Assembly (NCBI GenBank): GCA_039602395.1
Contig: JBCNJP010000284.1
Location: forward strand, 1 to 64,000
Reading direction: 5' to 3'
DNA: 64,000 nt
From: Deinandra increscens subsp. villosa
Taxonomy: Eukaryota > Streptophyta > Magnoliopsida > Asterales > Asteraceae
Part shown: piece by piece, positions 34,151 through 44,420 of the stretch
Numbering within the stretch: the stretch's first letter is position 1
How the letters are laid out: each line of letters starts with the position of its first letter
Program-made: the position numbers and the translations under genes
Notes under the pieces: model-generated
Databases searched by the model: none
What the model was told of the DNA's origin: nothing
What the model saw: only the letters and a program-made list of their open reading frames with translations

Positions 34151-34624
34151 TCGTGAAAAACACGTAAATCAGCCTAAAAATCAATCTAACAGCTTCCATA
34201 TTTCATGTAATTCAATATCTAGCATGCATAATCATTTACCAACATCAAACAACAAGTTTTAACACCTTAAACATGGATTTTTATCATCAAATCACCAAAA
34301 ATGCATTTTAAACCTAAAATGACCTAATCTAGCATAAATCTTCATTATGGTTTGATTTCACACGTAAAGTTACTGACTTTATGATAGATCTAGCATCCCT
34401 AAGCATCATATCAGAAGATCAAGTGATTCTATGAAGATCTAAGCATGCTTTTTAAGAAAACACATAGAATAAGGCATAGAAATGGTTTTTGGAACTCACG
34501 GTTCGATCTCCAAGCTCAATGGATGATGGTTCGGGGCTGAGATCTCGATGGCTCGGTGTGATTCTCGGCTGACCAGATCTCCAGGAGAAAAGATGGAGAG
34601 TGTGTGTGTTTTGTGTAAAATAAG

Positions 34625-34870
34625 AAATACAAAGAAAATTGGTGACACAAGGATTTTCATAAAGACCTAAGTTTATGAGGAGACATATTCTCCGGTGGTG
34701 GATGCAATGAGATTCCAACAGTTCGTTAGTCTGGTAATACAATAGAGAATTGACATGCGTATAATGAATATTATGATATCCTAGGTATATGGCTCACTAG
34801 ATGATGATACATGAAATCTTTTGAGGGTTTAAATGCCATAATAATAATATAGATTGATTTATGGTCAATA
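34625..34870 (+). repeat. Copied patch from neighbouring copia pol
   Basis: 34625-34850 matches 30866-31091 base for base by eye. It is followed directly by a 17-nt match (TTGATTTATGGTCAATA, 34854-34870) to 30003-30019 of the same pseudogene. The surrounding sequence is LTR. This looks like templated filler from two donor sites. Confidence 0.88.
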
Positions 34871-35818
34871 CCTATATGAATGATAAACCCTATATCCAAA
34901 ACCAGGAGGATAAAACATACACACATCCAATCAGACAATCTTGTTAACAAGTTACCTATGCTACCGAATGATTGAGTCAACCAAGTCTCGGTAGAGACTA
35001 GATCCACATCAAAAGCTAAACAGATGAATATGTGAGAACAACCTAAAAATTTAATCATTGACGTGCACTCCCATATCGTCGAGCCTAAACTACCAATCAT
35101 CAAATTCATCATACGCATACATAACAAACGTCAATCACATGCAAGAAACATTAGAGCTTCACCAAAATTATCATGTAAATATAGCAAACATCAGTCCAAC
35201 AGAGTCAAATCAGTAAAGAGTCATCTAAACCTAGATGACATACAAAACTAGCCTAGCATACTTTAAACTAAAAGGAAATCAGATCCAAACATGACTAAAA
35301 CATAATGTAAACACTAATCTAGATGCAAACCGAAGGATTAACGCGTAGTAACGTTAATCGGGTGATGATTCCATGCTTTCGAGACTTCTCGAATCCTTCC
35401 CGAATGCTCCAGAACTTTTCTCTAGACGTTTCTGATCGTATCTGGGGCGGAATGTCCGATCCCAACCGTCTCCTTAGTTCGAATCTAAACATCACATTGT
35501 ATTTATAGGCCTGAAATTAGGGTTTTCGTCGATTAGGTTCGTAACGGCTCATTATGGGTGTAACGGGTTGTTACAGAGCATGTTTGACTCTTCTGGAAAC
35601 TTTGACTTTTTCAACGATTATCTTCAAACATTCATAACTTCTTCGTTTTTTCTCGGTTTTATGTCCCGTTTTCGCCAGTATTCCTAGAATTATGAAATGA
35701 AGCATATGAAGTGCTTAGATATCAAATTTAGTCAAATCTTGTATGAATTAATGTATAAAATCATATATAAAACATACAAAGTGTCGAGAATTATTGCCAT
35801 CAAAGATGTGTAATTACA

Positions 35819-36120
35819 AGCACATCACAAATCAAGATGAAACACATGTTGAAACACATGCCGATGAATACCACTCGGCTGCTCACGAAGGTGAATTTTC
35901 TCTGGAATGAGCTCAACAACTGCTGATGGCTCGGGCTCTTGTAGGAATTATGTTTGTCCAATGGGCTCCCTGCGGGGTTAAGGACTTTGTTTGTTGGTGT
36001 TAAAAAAAAAAAACTATTTTGTAAGGGTCTGTATTTTAAATAAAGAGCATACTATGGGGGCTTTGATGAAACTTTACATGGTATATATTGAGTATTTTCT
36101 TTTCACTAGGTCATAGAATA
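35819..36120 (+). promoter_or_regulatory. Upstream region of the WPP gene
   Basis: Only about 300 bp separate the long LTR from the gene's ATG. A pyrimidine tract ending in CAG-like TTTCTTTTCACTAG at about 36092-36107 resembles a 3' splice acceptor, so a 5'-UTR intron is possible. No clear TATA box was identified. A 12-A run lies at 36003. Confidence 0.4.
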
Positions 36121-36603
36121 ATGACGGACCAAACGGAGGAGCAAACGGCAACAGTGACCGCCGGAGAAGATTTCGGCACCGCCTTGCAGCCAGTGGATCA
36201 GAATGTCGAGGAGACAACAAAGAAGCTGGAAAAGATGACTACCTCATTTAGCATTTGGCCGCCGTCCCAACGCACCCGTGACGCGGTCATCAAGCGCCTT
36301 ATCGAGACGCTTTCCAACAAGTCCGTACTCTCCGATCGATACGGAGCGATGCCTTCCGATGAAGCTGCCGGAGTCGCCCGCCTCATCGAGGAGGAGGCCT
36401 TCAGTGCCGTCCCTGCTTCACCTGCCCCTGACGGCGATGACGGCATCGAGATCCTTCAATCTTACTCGAAAGAGATCAGTAAGAGAATGCTTGATTTCGT
36501 CAAGTCCAGATCTGTGAAATCGGCCGACGACGGTGCAACCGCAGAGGCTGCCGCCGCCGCCGCTGGTGGTAAGGATGAGGAAAGCTCGACCGGCGATAAC
36601 TAA
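36121..36603 (+). CDS. WPP domain-containing protein (MFP1 attachment factor 1-like)
   Basis: A single-exon gene of 160 codons. The first ATG in frame is 36121; a longer frame from 36088 would need a TTG start. The WPP domain begins at residue 43 (FSIWPPSQRTRDAVIKRLIE, W46-P47-P48) and continues through LSDRYGAMPSDEAAGVARLI and IEILQSYSKEISKRMLDFV near residue 135. The N-terminus is acidic, and the C-terminus is Ala-rich and acidic. Plant WPP/MAF1 proteins of about 150-180 residues bind MFP1 and related coiled-coil proteins and locate at the nuclear envelope through this domain. It is the only intact host gene I can support here. Base use is GC-richer than its surroundings. Whether it is expressed, and which MAF1/WPP paralogue it is, cannot be told. 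Confidence 0.93.
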   Translation: MTDQTEEQTATVTAGEDFGTALQPVDQNVEETTKKLEKMTTSFSIWPPSQRTRDAVIKRLIETLSNKSVLSDRYGAMPSDEAAGVARLIEEEAFSAVPASPAPDGDDGIEILQSYSKEISKRMLDFVKSRSVKSADDGATAEAAAAAAGGKDEESSTGDN

Positions 36604-37657
36604 TCGTACAGGCGTTGCAAACGGTTAGGGTTTCATTTGTGTAACTTCTGTCTGTCAAATCAGTTACATTCTAGGGTTTTGATTTCGATGGTGGCTTGCT
36701 TATCTGGTATTAGATCTGGTTTTCACTTAATCTTGATTTTATGTTTATGGATTTGTGTGTTAATCGTACGATCATTTCTACGGTTTTTGAAACCTATATG
36801 TTATATTATTAAATCCTCTTGAAATCTTATTTTGATCACTAGATCTAGTCAGTTAGATATGTCTCTAGGCTATTAGCCTGATTGATCAGTTTATTCCTTT
36901 GGGATTTCTTGCTGTTATTCCATTTATAATAGGATTTGACACCTAATGATGAAAGCAAAATCATATTTTTGAGAAAGTGTTTTAACCAAGAATCACTAGA
37001 ATGATAGAACCAATGGAGTTGTAAGTTTGATGCTTTCCTAACCACATCCATGTCAATGTCCATGTGCATTTGGTGGAAGTTCAATCAATGATACAGCTGC
37101 ATTCCATCAAGTAGTGATGAAATTGAAGGTCGGTGCAATAGGGAAGTAGAAACAAAACTAGATTGAAAATCATTTCTGTGGTGGTTCCCTCTGTAGTAGA
37201 GCATAGCGTCGAGTTGAGATGGTCTTAAATAGTTTTACCAAACCTATGTAATATATTTGTCCATACATCTTTAGTTGCCTGTCAATTTTTTACATTAATA
37301 TTTCATAATAGTTTTGAGATGGATTTTCATCAGGTACAAAACTAAACAAGTAGATTGGCCATCTGTAGCCCTTAGGTATCCTGTATCTGGCCTTGTTCAT
37401 TCATCGTTGCCCCATTAAGGTGCCCTTGTAGGTGGCAACGTGGGCATGTTAGAAAACAATATAGGGCTAAGTCACTTTAGTAGGTTTGGTTGGCTAATAG
37501 ACATGGTTGGCTTTAACCCAAACCCTCTTTCACCTCCTACACCCAGATATTCCCCATACGAGCCTTACTAAGTCCAGCCTTTGAATTCCATAACATCAAA
37601 CATAACTAAAAATTCTATTGATAACACTCACCTACTCCTAAAGATTGTCCAAATCCT
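36604..37657 (+). other. 3' flank of the WPP gene, intergenic
   Basis: The first 200-300 bp are T-rich with TTTTATGTTTATGG-type sequence and probably hold the 3' UTR and polyadenylation site. Beyond about 36900 I see no gene or recognisable repeat. Confidence 0.5.
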
Positions 37658-37783
37658 TCACTTATAGGCTACAGCTTGTTTCCTCTTTCCAGACTTCACA
37701 CGTTTCAGCTTCTCCACAGCAGCGTCTTGCTTCACATCTGCATTCCTAGATGATTGGGAGACTGTTCGTTCTTGTAAAGATCT
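37658..37783 (-). pseudogene. Possible C-terminal exon remnant of an unknown gene
   Basis: On the minus strand 41 codons are open to a TGA, with GC content and codon use unlike the AT-rich flanks. The peptide ends in a basic tail (KLKRVKSGKRKQAVAYK). A stop lies directly upstream at TAA, so it would need a splice acceptor or be a fragment. I do not recognise the family. It could be chance. Confidence 0.3.
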
Positions 37784-38368
37784 TTAAAAATATTGAAAAG
37801 AATCTTTGTCTTCCTTTGTTGCAAGTTATCATATTCTACTAACATGTTAGATAAACAATTTTCCTCGAGTATTTGAATAAGATCATTGGATTACTGATAG
37901 TGTAAGTTATAAACTAAAAAGCTGCCAAGCTAAGATATTTTAGATATGGAATATCCATATGTTTATTAAATTATAAATAGTTAGTTAAAAAATAGAAATT
38001 CTGATGGAAGGGATCTAAAAAGCACGGTTTGAAATCAAGCAAGAATTGGTTTCGTTTCCGAACATGAAAGTTGTTTGCTATCAAGATTATCAACAAAGTT
38101 GAAGATGGAAAATACGAGATTATCTATGGAGGAGATATCATGTAGATTGATGAAATTTTATATATGTTGAAAACGTTAGCCTTTGTCCATTCAGACTAAG
38201 AGGTATTAAGGCGCTGATTTAGTTTTTATTATTATTTTTTTTTTCGTTTTGACTTCTTGTTTCGGAAATTAACCGAAATTTATAAACCAAACTGGTTGGG
38301 TTGTCCGAAACGTTTGTACTGGGTCGGTGGTTCAATTTGGCAGTTTAGGAGATTTGAACAGTTTTGCT
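37784..38368. other. Intergenic AT-rich sequence
   Basis: No gene or repeat was recognised. The last 8 bp (GTTTTGCT) are the target site of the adjacent hAT-type element. Confidence 0.5.
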
Positions 38369-38857
38369 CAATGTTTTAAAAACCGGTTTTTTAGTTGAAC
38401 CGGAAAACCTTCCGGGACTGGTTCGATCGGTCGGACCGGTTAGACCGGCTGGTTGAACCGGTTAGGGGATTTATATATATTTTTTTATAAAAATGCTAAT
38501 AAACTTGTACACCCCAACAAAAGTAGTTAAAATACAATTATAATCCACTCAAAAATAATATCAAATATGTATTTCATAAGAAAATATAAGTTTTAAACTT
38601 AAAAAAAAAAAAAATAAAAAAAAAAGTTAAAAAAAAAAAAATAAAAAAATCAGAAAACCGGTTGAACCGGAAAAAACCGGTTGAACCGGACCGGTTGAAC
38701 CGGAAAAAACCGGTTGAACCGGAAAAAACCGGAAAACCGGCCGGTTCGAAGCGGGTCGGTTCAACCCAAAAAACCGGGCATTAAAGAACCGGAAAAGTGG
38801 CCGGTCCCCGGTCGAACCGGTTGAACCGGCCGGTTCGACCCGGGTTTTAAAACATTG
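38369..38857. mobile_element. hAT-type MITE with CCGGTTGAA word clusters
   Basis: 489 bp with ends CAATGTTTTAAAA and TTTTAAAACATTG. A perfect 8-bp TSD GTTTTGCT (38361-38368 and 38858-38865) matches hAT. The subterminal regions are dense in AACCGGTTGAACCGG-type words, on the left to about 38470 and on the right from 38655. The middle is A-rich with no coding capacity. Confidence 0.9.
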
Positions 38858-38865
38858 GTTTTGCT

Positions 38866-40150
38866 TTTTGAATAGTAAAGACTGATCCAAGATTCGAACC
38901 CTGAACCGAAACTTTATGCCTGGTTTTTAGAGTAAACTTTGGTAAAATTTTAGTCCTTTGGGTTTGGTTTAAATTAAGTTTTGGTCTAAAAGAAGTTCTA
39001 ATTTTACTTCTCTAGCTACTGTGGTTTTAATTTGTCTCAATAAACGTGGAGTTTTAACAGTACCCAAAATTTCAAAAATTCTGTTAGATTTTTATGAAAT
39101 GACCAAACTACCCTTATTTATAAGGGGATCGTTTGTCTATTTTGTCATACTTTAAGGCTTAACATGCAATGTACATATATGAACACATGGAGTCATGTAC
39201 TAAAAGTCCCAATACAATACTTCACCATCTACCCTTATATTTTTCTCATCGTTGCCTATGATTGAAGTTTCCATCATCAAGCAATGCCATCGAAGATGCC
39301 TGGGGACCTTCCTGTCCCTTCCTCGCAACCACCTCAAGCCCAACATATAACTTCATGGTTTTATCTCAATTGTGTGTTCTGAAGTGCAGAGGTATCTGCC
39401 GGGAAGGGGAGGAGGGAGGAGACGAGCTTAGGTTGTGTCAGTTTTGTGTTTGATGCATGAAAAGGAGGCTGTCGTTTGGTTCTCGCTTGATTCTTTGCTT
39501 CATTTTCTATTCAATTCTAGGTTCCTAGGTTTTTCCATGTTATAAACCATTTAGGGGTTTTAAGTAAGGATCCAATTTGGTTTTGCTACTGTTATTTGCG
39601 ATGGTGATTATGAATGAAAGTGAGATTTGAGGGAAGAAGTGGGTGTTGCCGGTCTTCATCGGTCGTTATGGAGACACCGGTGATGATTCTTGTATTAGGA
39701 AGACGATCGGAGAAGGGTTAGGGTTTTGGTTAGGTGGTGAGTGAGGTCCATAAGAGTGGCCGGGAAGAGAGGGACATTGCTTCTTTGTGGTTTGAGAGAG
39801 AACATAGAGAGAGGTTATATCATTTTTGTTATTTAAACAAGTATTATACCCGCGCGTTGCTACGCGTTTTTAGCAAATGACTCATAGACTGGAGATTGAT
39901 ATCTAGACATGCAGGAAAGAAATGAGACACGGATTTGAAGTATAGTGGTTCATCAATTTTTATATCCTTTTTGAAGATATTATTAGATGCCTGTTACACA
40001 GAGGAAATATACAATTATAAATGCAAGTAGTATCCTATAATACATAAAAAGAATTTCATAAAAATATGACATAGGCTGATATAATGATTAGATTTTTTTT
40101 TTTAATTTTATCTATGATATACTTTATTCACATAATATCAGCCTTCATAT
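38866..40150. other. Possible left part of a larger TIR element; no gene
   Basis: About 39060-39130 (ACAGTACCCAAAATTTC, then GAAATGACCAAACTACCCTT) resembles the reverse complement of 44770-44850. This suggests a diverged long TIR pair around the MITE cluster. The GC-richer stretch 39260-39830 has only short ORFs without domains. CCGCGCGTTGCTACGCG at 39850 is a short palindrome. Confidence 0.35.
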
Positions 40151-40153
40151 TAA

Positions 40154-40545
40154 GGCTGTGTTTGGCGTACTAGCTGAAAAGCTAGCTGCTAGCTGATAAG
40201 CTAGCTGTTAGCTGATAACTAGCTGATAAGCTAGCTGTCAGCTGATACATTATAAGCTAGCTGATAAAAAATAACGTTTGATAAAAACTAGCTGATAAAC
40301 TAGCTGGAAAATATAAAATGACATAAAGTATATGTCATAAATGTAAATAAAGATATTTATTTATAAATTAGGGAAGGGTAAAACTGGAAGTATTATAAAA
40401 GCTAATTGAAACGCTACTCCAACTAGCTTTTCAAAAGCTAGCTTTTTTACTTTACCAAACGGAGCTTTTAAAAAAAACCAGCTTATTAAAAAAAGCTTTG
40501 TTTGATAATGTCAAAAAGCTAGCTTATGGCGCGCCAAACACGACC
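40154..40545. mobile_element. PIF/Harbinger-type (Tourist-like) MITE
   Basis: 392 bp with ends GGCTGTGTTTGGCG and CGCCAAACACGACC, and TSD TAA (40151-40153 and 40546-40548). The interior is full of AGCTAGCTG and its complement near both ends, so the whole element can fold back. It is non-coding. Confidence 0.85.
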
Positions 40546-40708
40546 TAAATAATATTGCAGATAGAATTCTATGATACATTGAGTTACAGGATTACATAAA
40601 AATTGAGAAATTCATAGATAAACAATCTATGTGTAGTGAATATATGGCCTGTAAAACAAAGTTTCTTTAGTTGAATTACATCGGGATAAGTATAAAAGGT
40701 GTTAGTAG

Positions 40709-40802
40709 CAATGTTTTAAAAACCGGTTTTTTAGTTGAACCGGAAAACCTTCCGGGACTGGTTCGACCGGTCGGACCGGTTAGACCGGCTGGTTGAACCG
40801 GT
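40709..40802. mobile_element. Truncated second copy of the CCGGTT hAT-type MITE
   Basis: It matches the first 94 bp of the element at 38369 almost exactly (one visible difference before the end), from CAATGTTTTAAAAACCGG to GGTTGAACCGGT. The right end is missing and no TSD is visible. Confidence 0.85.
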
Positions 40803-40910
40803 CGGACAAAATTAAGATTTGATCACCATTTATATAATCTTGCTGAAGTTAACCGCAAGCCCTTTCTAAATTTTGTAATCTTCAGATGAGAATTTTGTCT
40901 AGAGTCTGGA

Positions 40911-41548
40911 CAGGGGCGGCACTAGAAAATTTTTTGAGGGGGTCCACAAATTTTTTCACGGAGTCACTAGTTTTAGTTGTTTCAGTTTCATATAAACGTA
41001 CATAAATAATTTTGGTCTATTACTTACTAAATAATTTTTAATGCAGGCGCGCGTTGCGACACGACATTGCGAGTAAAGAAAAAAAATAACTGATTAGAAA
41101 AATTCTACATAAATTGATAAAAAAAATCTATACCGTAACATTGATAACGATATAATAGTGAATGGCTAGAAATGAAGAGAAAAGAAAAAAATAACGCGTG
41201 AAGAAAAATAATATGACAAAATGTTTGTGTATTAAAAAAAGTCTATAGTTTTATATATTGTAATATATCATTATAAAAAAGGTCTAGAATTAATGTACTT
41301 GAAAAGAATGAGTCTATAATGAAAGTAAATAAAATAGAGGTGGAAAACGGGGAAAAAAATGTTGAGGACAAGATTTGAACTTGCATCCATTTGAAATCTA
41401 ACAAGAGATCTTACCAGTAGGCTAGTTGCTTTCTTTTTTTAATTTTCACAAACTTTTTTTATAAAAAAATGTTCACATAATTTTTCACTTTACGTACGAG
41501 GTTGAGGGGTCACAGAAACCCCCTGGGCCTAATAAAGGTCCGCCCCTG
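40911..41548. mobile_element. hAT-type non-autonomous element, 638 bp
   Basis: The ends are CAGGGGCGG and CCGCCCCTG, with a perfect 8-bp TSD AGTCTGGA (40903-40910 and 41549-41556). CAGGGGCGG is a common plant hAT terminus. The interior is AT-rich with a GC palindrome-like patch (GGCGCGCGTTGCGACACG, near 41045). A tRNA-like box A/B pair lies at 41361-41433. There is no transposase. Confidence 0.9.
41361..41433 (-). other. tRNA-like box A/box B segment 3
   Basis: On the minus strand, TAGCCTACTGGTAAGATC (box A-like) is followed by GCAAGTTCAAATCTTGTCC (box B-like). It lies inside the hAT-type element. No acceptor stem was seen. Confidence 0.45.
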
Positions 41549-41716
41549 AGTCTGGACAAAGCCTTGGACTAAAGTGAAGCAATTACATTGATAAATTTTT
41601 CGGGAAATTTCTAGCCCATATAAAATTTCAATCAAACAAAAGAAACAACCTTTTTGGTTCCAAACAAATGAATCCATTATTTGCTAGGAGTATTTATGGA
41701 TAATCATTTGTTTATA

Positions 41717-42139
41717 GGGGAAGGTTAAAATGGAAACCCTTTTGAGTGAAGAAAACCGTGGAACCTCTTTAAAAATTGGGTAAATTTTTTTTTTTTCTCT
41801 CAATTTAATTATGGTGGTTCTTTATGTTATAGACTACTCTTAAATGAAAAAAAATCAAAAAAACGCCTAGTACTTTTAAAAAATATATATATCAAAAAAG
41901 TAAATGTTACATATGTTACTTTCGTGTGTACCTGTAAAAAACAGAAAAGTAACATATGTTACTTTTTTTTTTGAAACAAATCTGGAAGATTTTTTTTTAT
42001 TTTTTTCCATTTAAGGGTGCCTATAACTTAAAGAAACACCATGAAAAAATTGAGGGAAAAAAAAACATTTTTTTACCCCGTTTTTGAATAGTTTCCACGG
42101 TTTCCTCAACTCAAAAGGGTTTCCATTTTACCCTTTCAC
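41717..42139. mobile_element. Mutator-like MITE, 423 bp
   Basis: TIRs of about 45 bp with an AAAATGGAAACCCTTTTGAG core and CCGTGGAA. A 10-bp direct duplication TTTGTTTATA (41707-41716 and 42140-42149) fits Mutator-type insertion. The interior is A/T-rich with repeated AAAGTAACATATGTTACTTT-type palindromes. It is non-coding. Confidence 0.85.
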
Positions 42140-42393
42140 TTTGTTTATATGCCCCTAAAACATATAAACTATATAGATTTGTTTTTTCAACAAATGATTA
42201 TGCATAACTATTCAAGCTTTAGGGCATATAAATATATGATCCTACTACAAATTACGTACCGTACCATGTAAGATGGGTGTTCAATTGAACTCAGAAATCA
42301 CAAAATTAACAAACAAAACAAAATGATAGAAGTCATTAGATATATCAGAGTTTTTTCAAAGACCCTAGATAACATTCTACAATTGTGGTAGGT

Positions 42394-42411
42394 GTGGGGG
42401 GGGGGGGGGGG
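42394..42411 (+). repeat. Poly-G run
   Basis: An uninterrupted run of about 17-18 G near the left side of the Harbinger element. Length in such runs is often unreliable in assemblies. Confidence 0.9.
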
Positions 42412-42574
42412 TGTTCGTCGTGGCGGTTGGAGGAGAAGCAATGGATAATGCAATTGTAAATTAGAGACAGGGGAGGGTGGCGGTTGGAGAAGACACGACG
42501 TTGACGGTTGAAAAACGATGGTAGGGGATGGCGATTGAAGAAGAAGCCCGTGGAAATAACTATTTCTGATGTTA

Positions 42575-44420
42575 GGGTAAAAGTAATACCTCTCCCTAGG
42601 GGGGGGGGTCTCCCGAGCTCAGGACCCTCGGGATCTACGGGAACACCATGCCGGTCGTCTCGGGAAGGGTGCTCAGGATCGATGGACGGGACTGGGGCAC
42701 CGAGCTGGGCCTGCGTGGGAGAGGGGAAGATTTGACCGTTGAGGGTGGGTCCCACACCCCCAACCCACCTCTCAACGGCTATTTTCAGGTTTTTTAAAAA
42801 AAATATTTCTTAAATTAATTACACCTATAAAACCCCATTATATCCCAACCTCTTCTCACAAACTTCTCCCACATTTCTCCACATTCCTCCCATATTTTTT
42901 AAACAGTTCTAAAAAAATGTCTTTCTCTTCCGACGATATTTTCTTCGGTGAAGATGCGGTTTTTTTCGCAAGGCTAATGTTCGAGAAAGCTAAAGAAGAA
43001 GGCGAAAGTTCGAAACCAATCCGGACACGCAAGACAATCAAAAGAGAGCGCCAAGAAGCTCATGATCGGCTCTTGAACAACTATTTTAAGGAAGGAGCTC
43101 TATTCGAAGATAAGTTCCATCGTCGTTTTCGTATGAATAAAAGTCTTTTTTTACGTATTGTTAACGATTTGGAAACAAATTATAAATATTTTCAATTAAG
43201 ATACGATGCAAGGGGTAGGATGGGGTTAAGTCCTTTGCAAAAATGTATTGCCGCAATTAGACAACTAGCATATGGCATTACATCCGATGCATTTGACGAG
43301 TATTTGCACATTGGAGAAAAAACCGCACGAGTATGTTTTAGAAAATTTTGCAAATATATTCGTGCTATGTATCATGAAAAGTATATGCGTCGACCAACGT
43401 GGAGTGATGTTATGCACCTCTACGAGTTTCATGAACACAAACATGGTTTCCCAGGCATGCTCGGTACTATTGATTGCATGCATTGGGAGTGGACAGCTTG
43501 TCCTAACGCATGGCGTGGCCAATTCCACCGTGATGATCATGCACGACCAACCATAATGCTAGAGGCGGTTGCATTACAAGACATGTGGTTTTGGCATGCA
43601 TATTTTGGAGTCGCCGATTCAAACAACGACTTAAATGTGTTTTAACAATCAAACTTGTTGAATAATCTAGTTAACGGTACGGCACCCGAGTCTTCGTTTG
43701 AAGTAAATAGCACCCACTACGAATATGGATATTATCTTGCGGATGACATATATCCAGATTATTCAGTGTTTGCAAAGACTCTAACGGCTCCAACAACTGA
43801 TAAAAGAAAAAAAGTATGCTAAAGCACAAGAAGCGGCGAGAAAGGATGTTGAACGAGCATTCGCATGTTTGAAGAAGAAATGGAAGATTATCGAAAACCC
43901 GACGAGGGGAAGATACATCGAAAGAATTACAAACATCATATATGCTTGCATGATTTTACATAATATGATTGAGGGATAATGAATGGTTTGCAATTTGCCC
44001 ATAGGAACCCGATGTTGTTCAGCAATCGAATGAGCTACCACCACAAAATGTTATCGATGAAAATGTTTTGAAGATTCGTTGTGAAGATACACATTAGAAT
44101 CTACGATCCGATTTGATCGAACACATCGATCGTGTTTGGGAAACCATACCGTCGTAGCCCGAGGAGGATTCCGATGAAGAAGACGAAAGCGACCCCAACG
44201 AGTTTTAATTTTTTTTAAATGTATTTAAATTTAATTTTCAAGAATTGTAATCTTATTTTTATTTATTTAAATAAAGTTATTATTTAATTTGTAGAAAAAA
44301 AAAGAGGTTTGGATCATGGGGTCATGGGGTAGGTATTACCATTAAAAAGTGTGGGAGTGAGGAAAGATGAGGTGACACCTAAAAGTGTTTGGGGTCGCGG
44401 GGTGAGTATTACCATTACCC
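42575..44420 (+). mobile_element. PIF/Harbinger transposon, 1.85 kb
   Basis: It is bounded by the TSD TTA (42572-42574 and 44421-44423), with ends GGGTAAAAGTAATACC and GGTAATACTCACC (reverse complement of the right end). The right end carries a second similar unit (GGTAGGTATTACCATTA near 44327). It encodes a Harbinger transposase in one strand only. The second, Myb-like ORF of autonomous plant PIF elements is absent. The G-run at 42600-42609 is in the left subterminal region. Confidence 0.88.
42917..44209 (+). pseudogene. PIF/Harbinger transposase (HARBI1/ALP1-like), broken
   Basis: The ATG at 42917 opens a 242-codon frame with the N-terminal FHRRFRMNKSLFLRIVNDLE helix-rich segment and two catalytic-region motifs: GMLGTIDCMHWEW (first Asp) and YFGVADSNNDLNVF (second Asp). 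A TAA stops it at 43643-43645, but homology continues in the same frame (QSNLLNNLVNGTAPESSF). A 1-nt shift in an A-run at about 43805 follows, and then comes DVERAFACLKKKW with the third catalytic acid. More stops occur near 43978, 44095 and 44155 before the acidic tail ending DESDPNEF. The order of DDE motifs is complete, but the copy cannot make full-length protein. Confidence 0.9.

Larger units (their letters stand above)
32438..35818 (-). repeat. Long LTR of a Tekay-like gypsy element, rearranged
   Basis: On the minus strand it ends GGGGGTGTGACA at 32438. It shares blocks with element D's LTR (ACCACTAACGGAGTTTA, GGTTGGTGAGTTCACA, CCAAAGCTGAC). The outer end is uncertain: either near 35575 (TGTAACAACCCG on the minus strand) or 35818 (TGTAATTACAC). 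No matching TSD was found. It contains a TTTCGC word array (33844-34150) and a patch copied from the neighbouring copia pol. No coding sequence was found. Confidence 0.6.

Noticed and set aside
36088..36120. N-terminal extension of the WPP protein
   Set aside because: It needs a TTG start; the first ATG at 36121 gives the usual MAF1-like length.
42345..42755. 136-codon minus ORF rich in Pro and Arg beside the Harbinger element
   Set aside because: It crosses the poly-G run and the transposon boundary at 42575, so it cannot be one gene.
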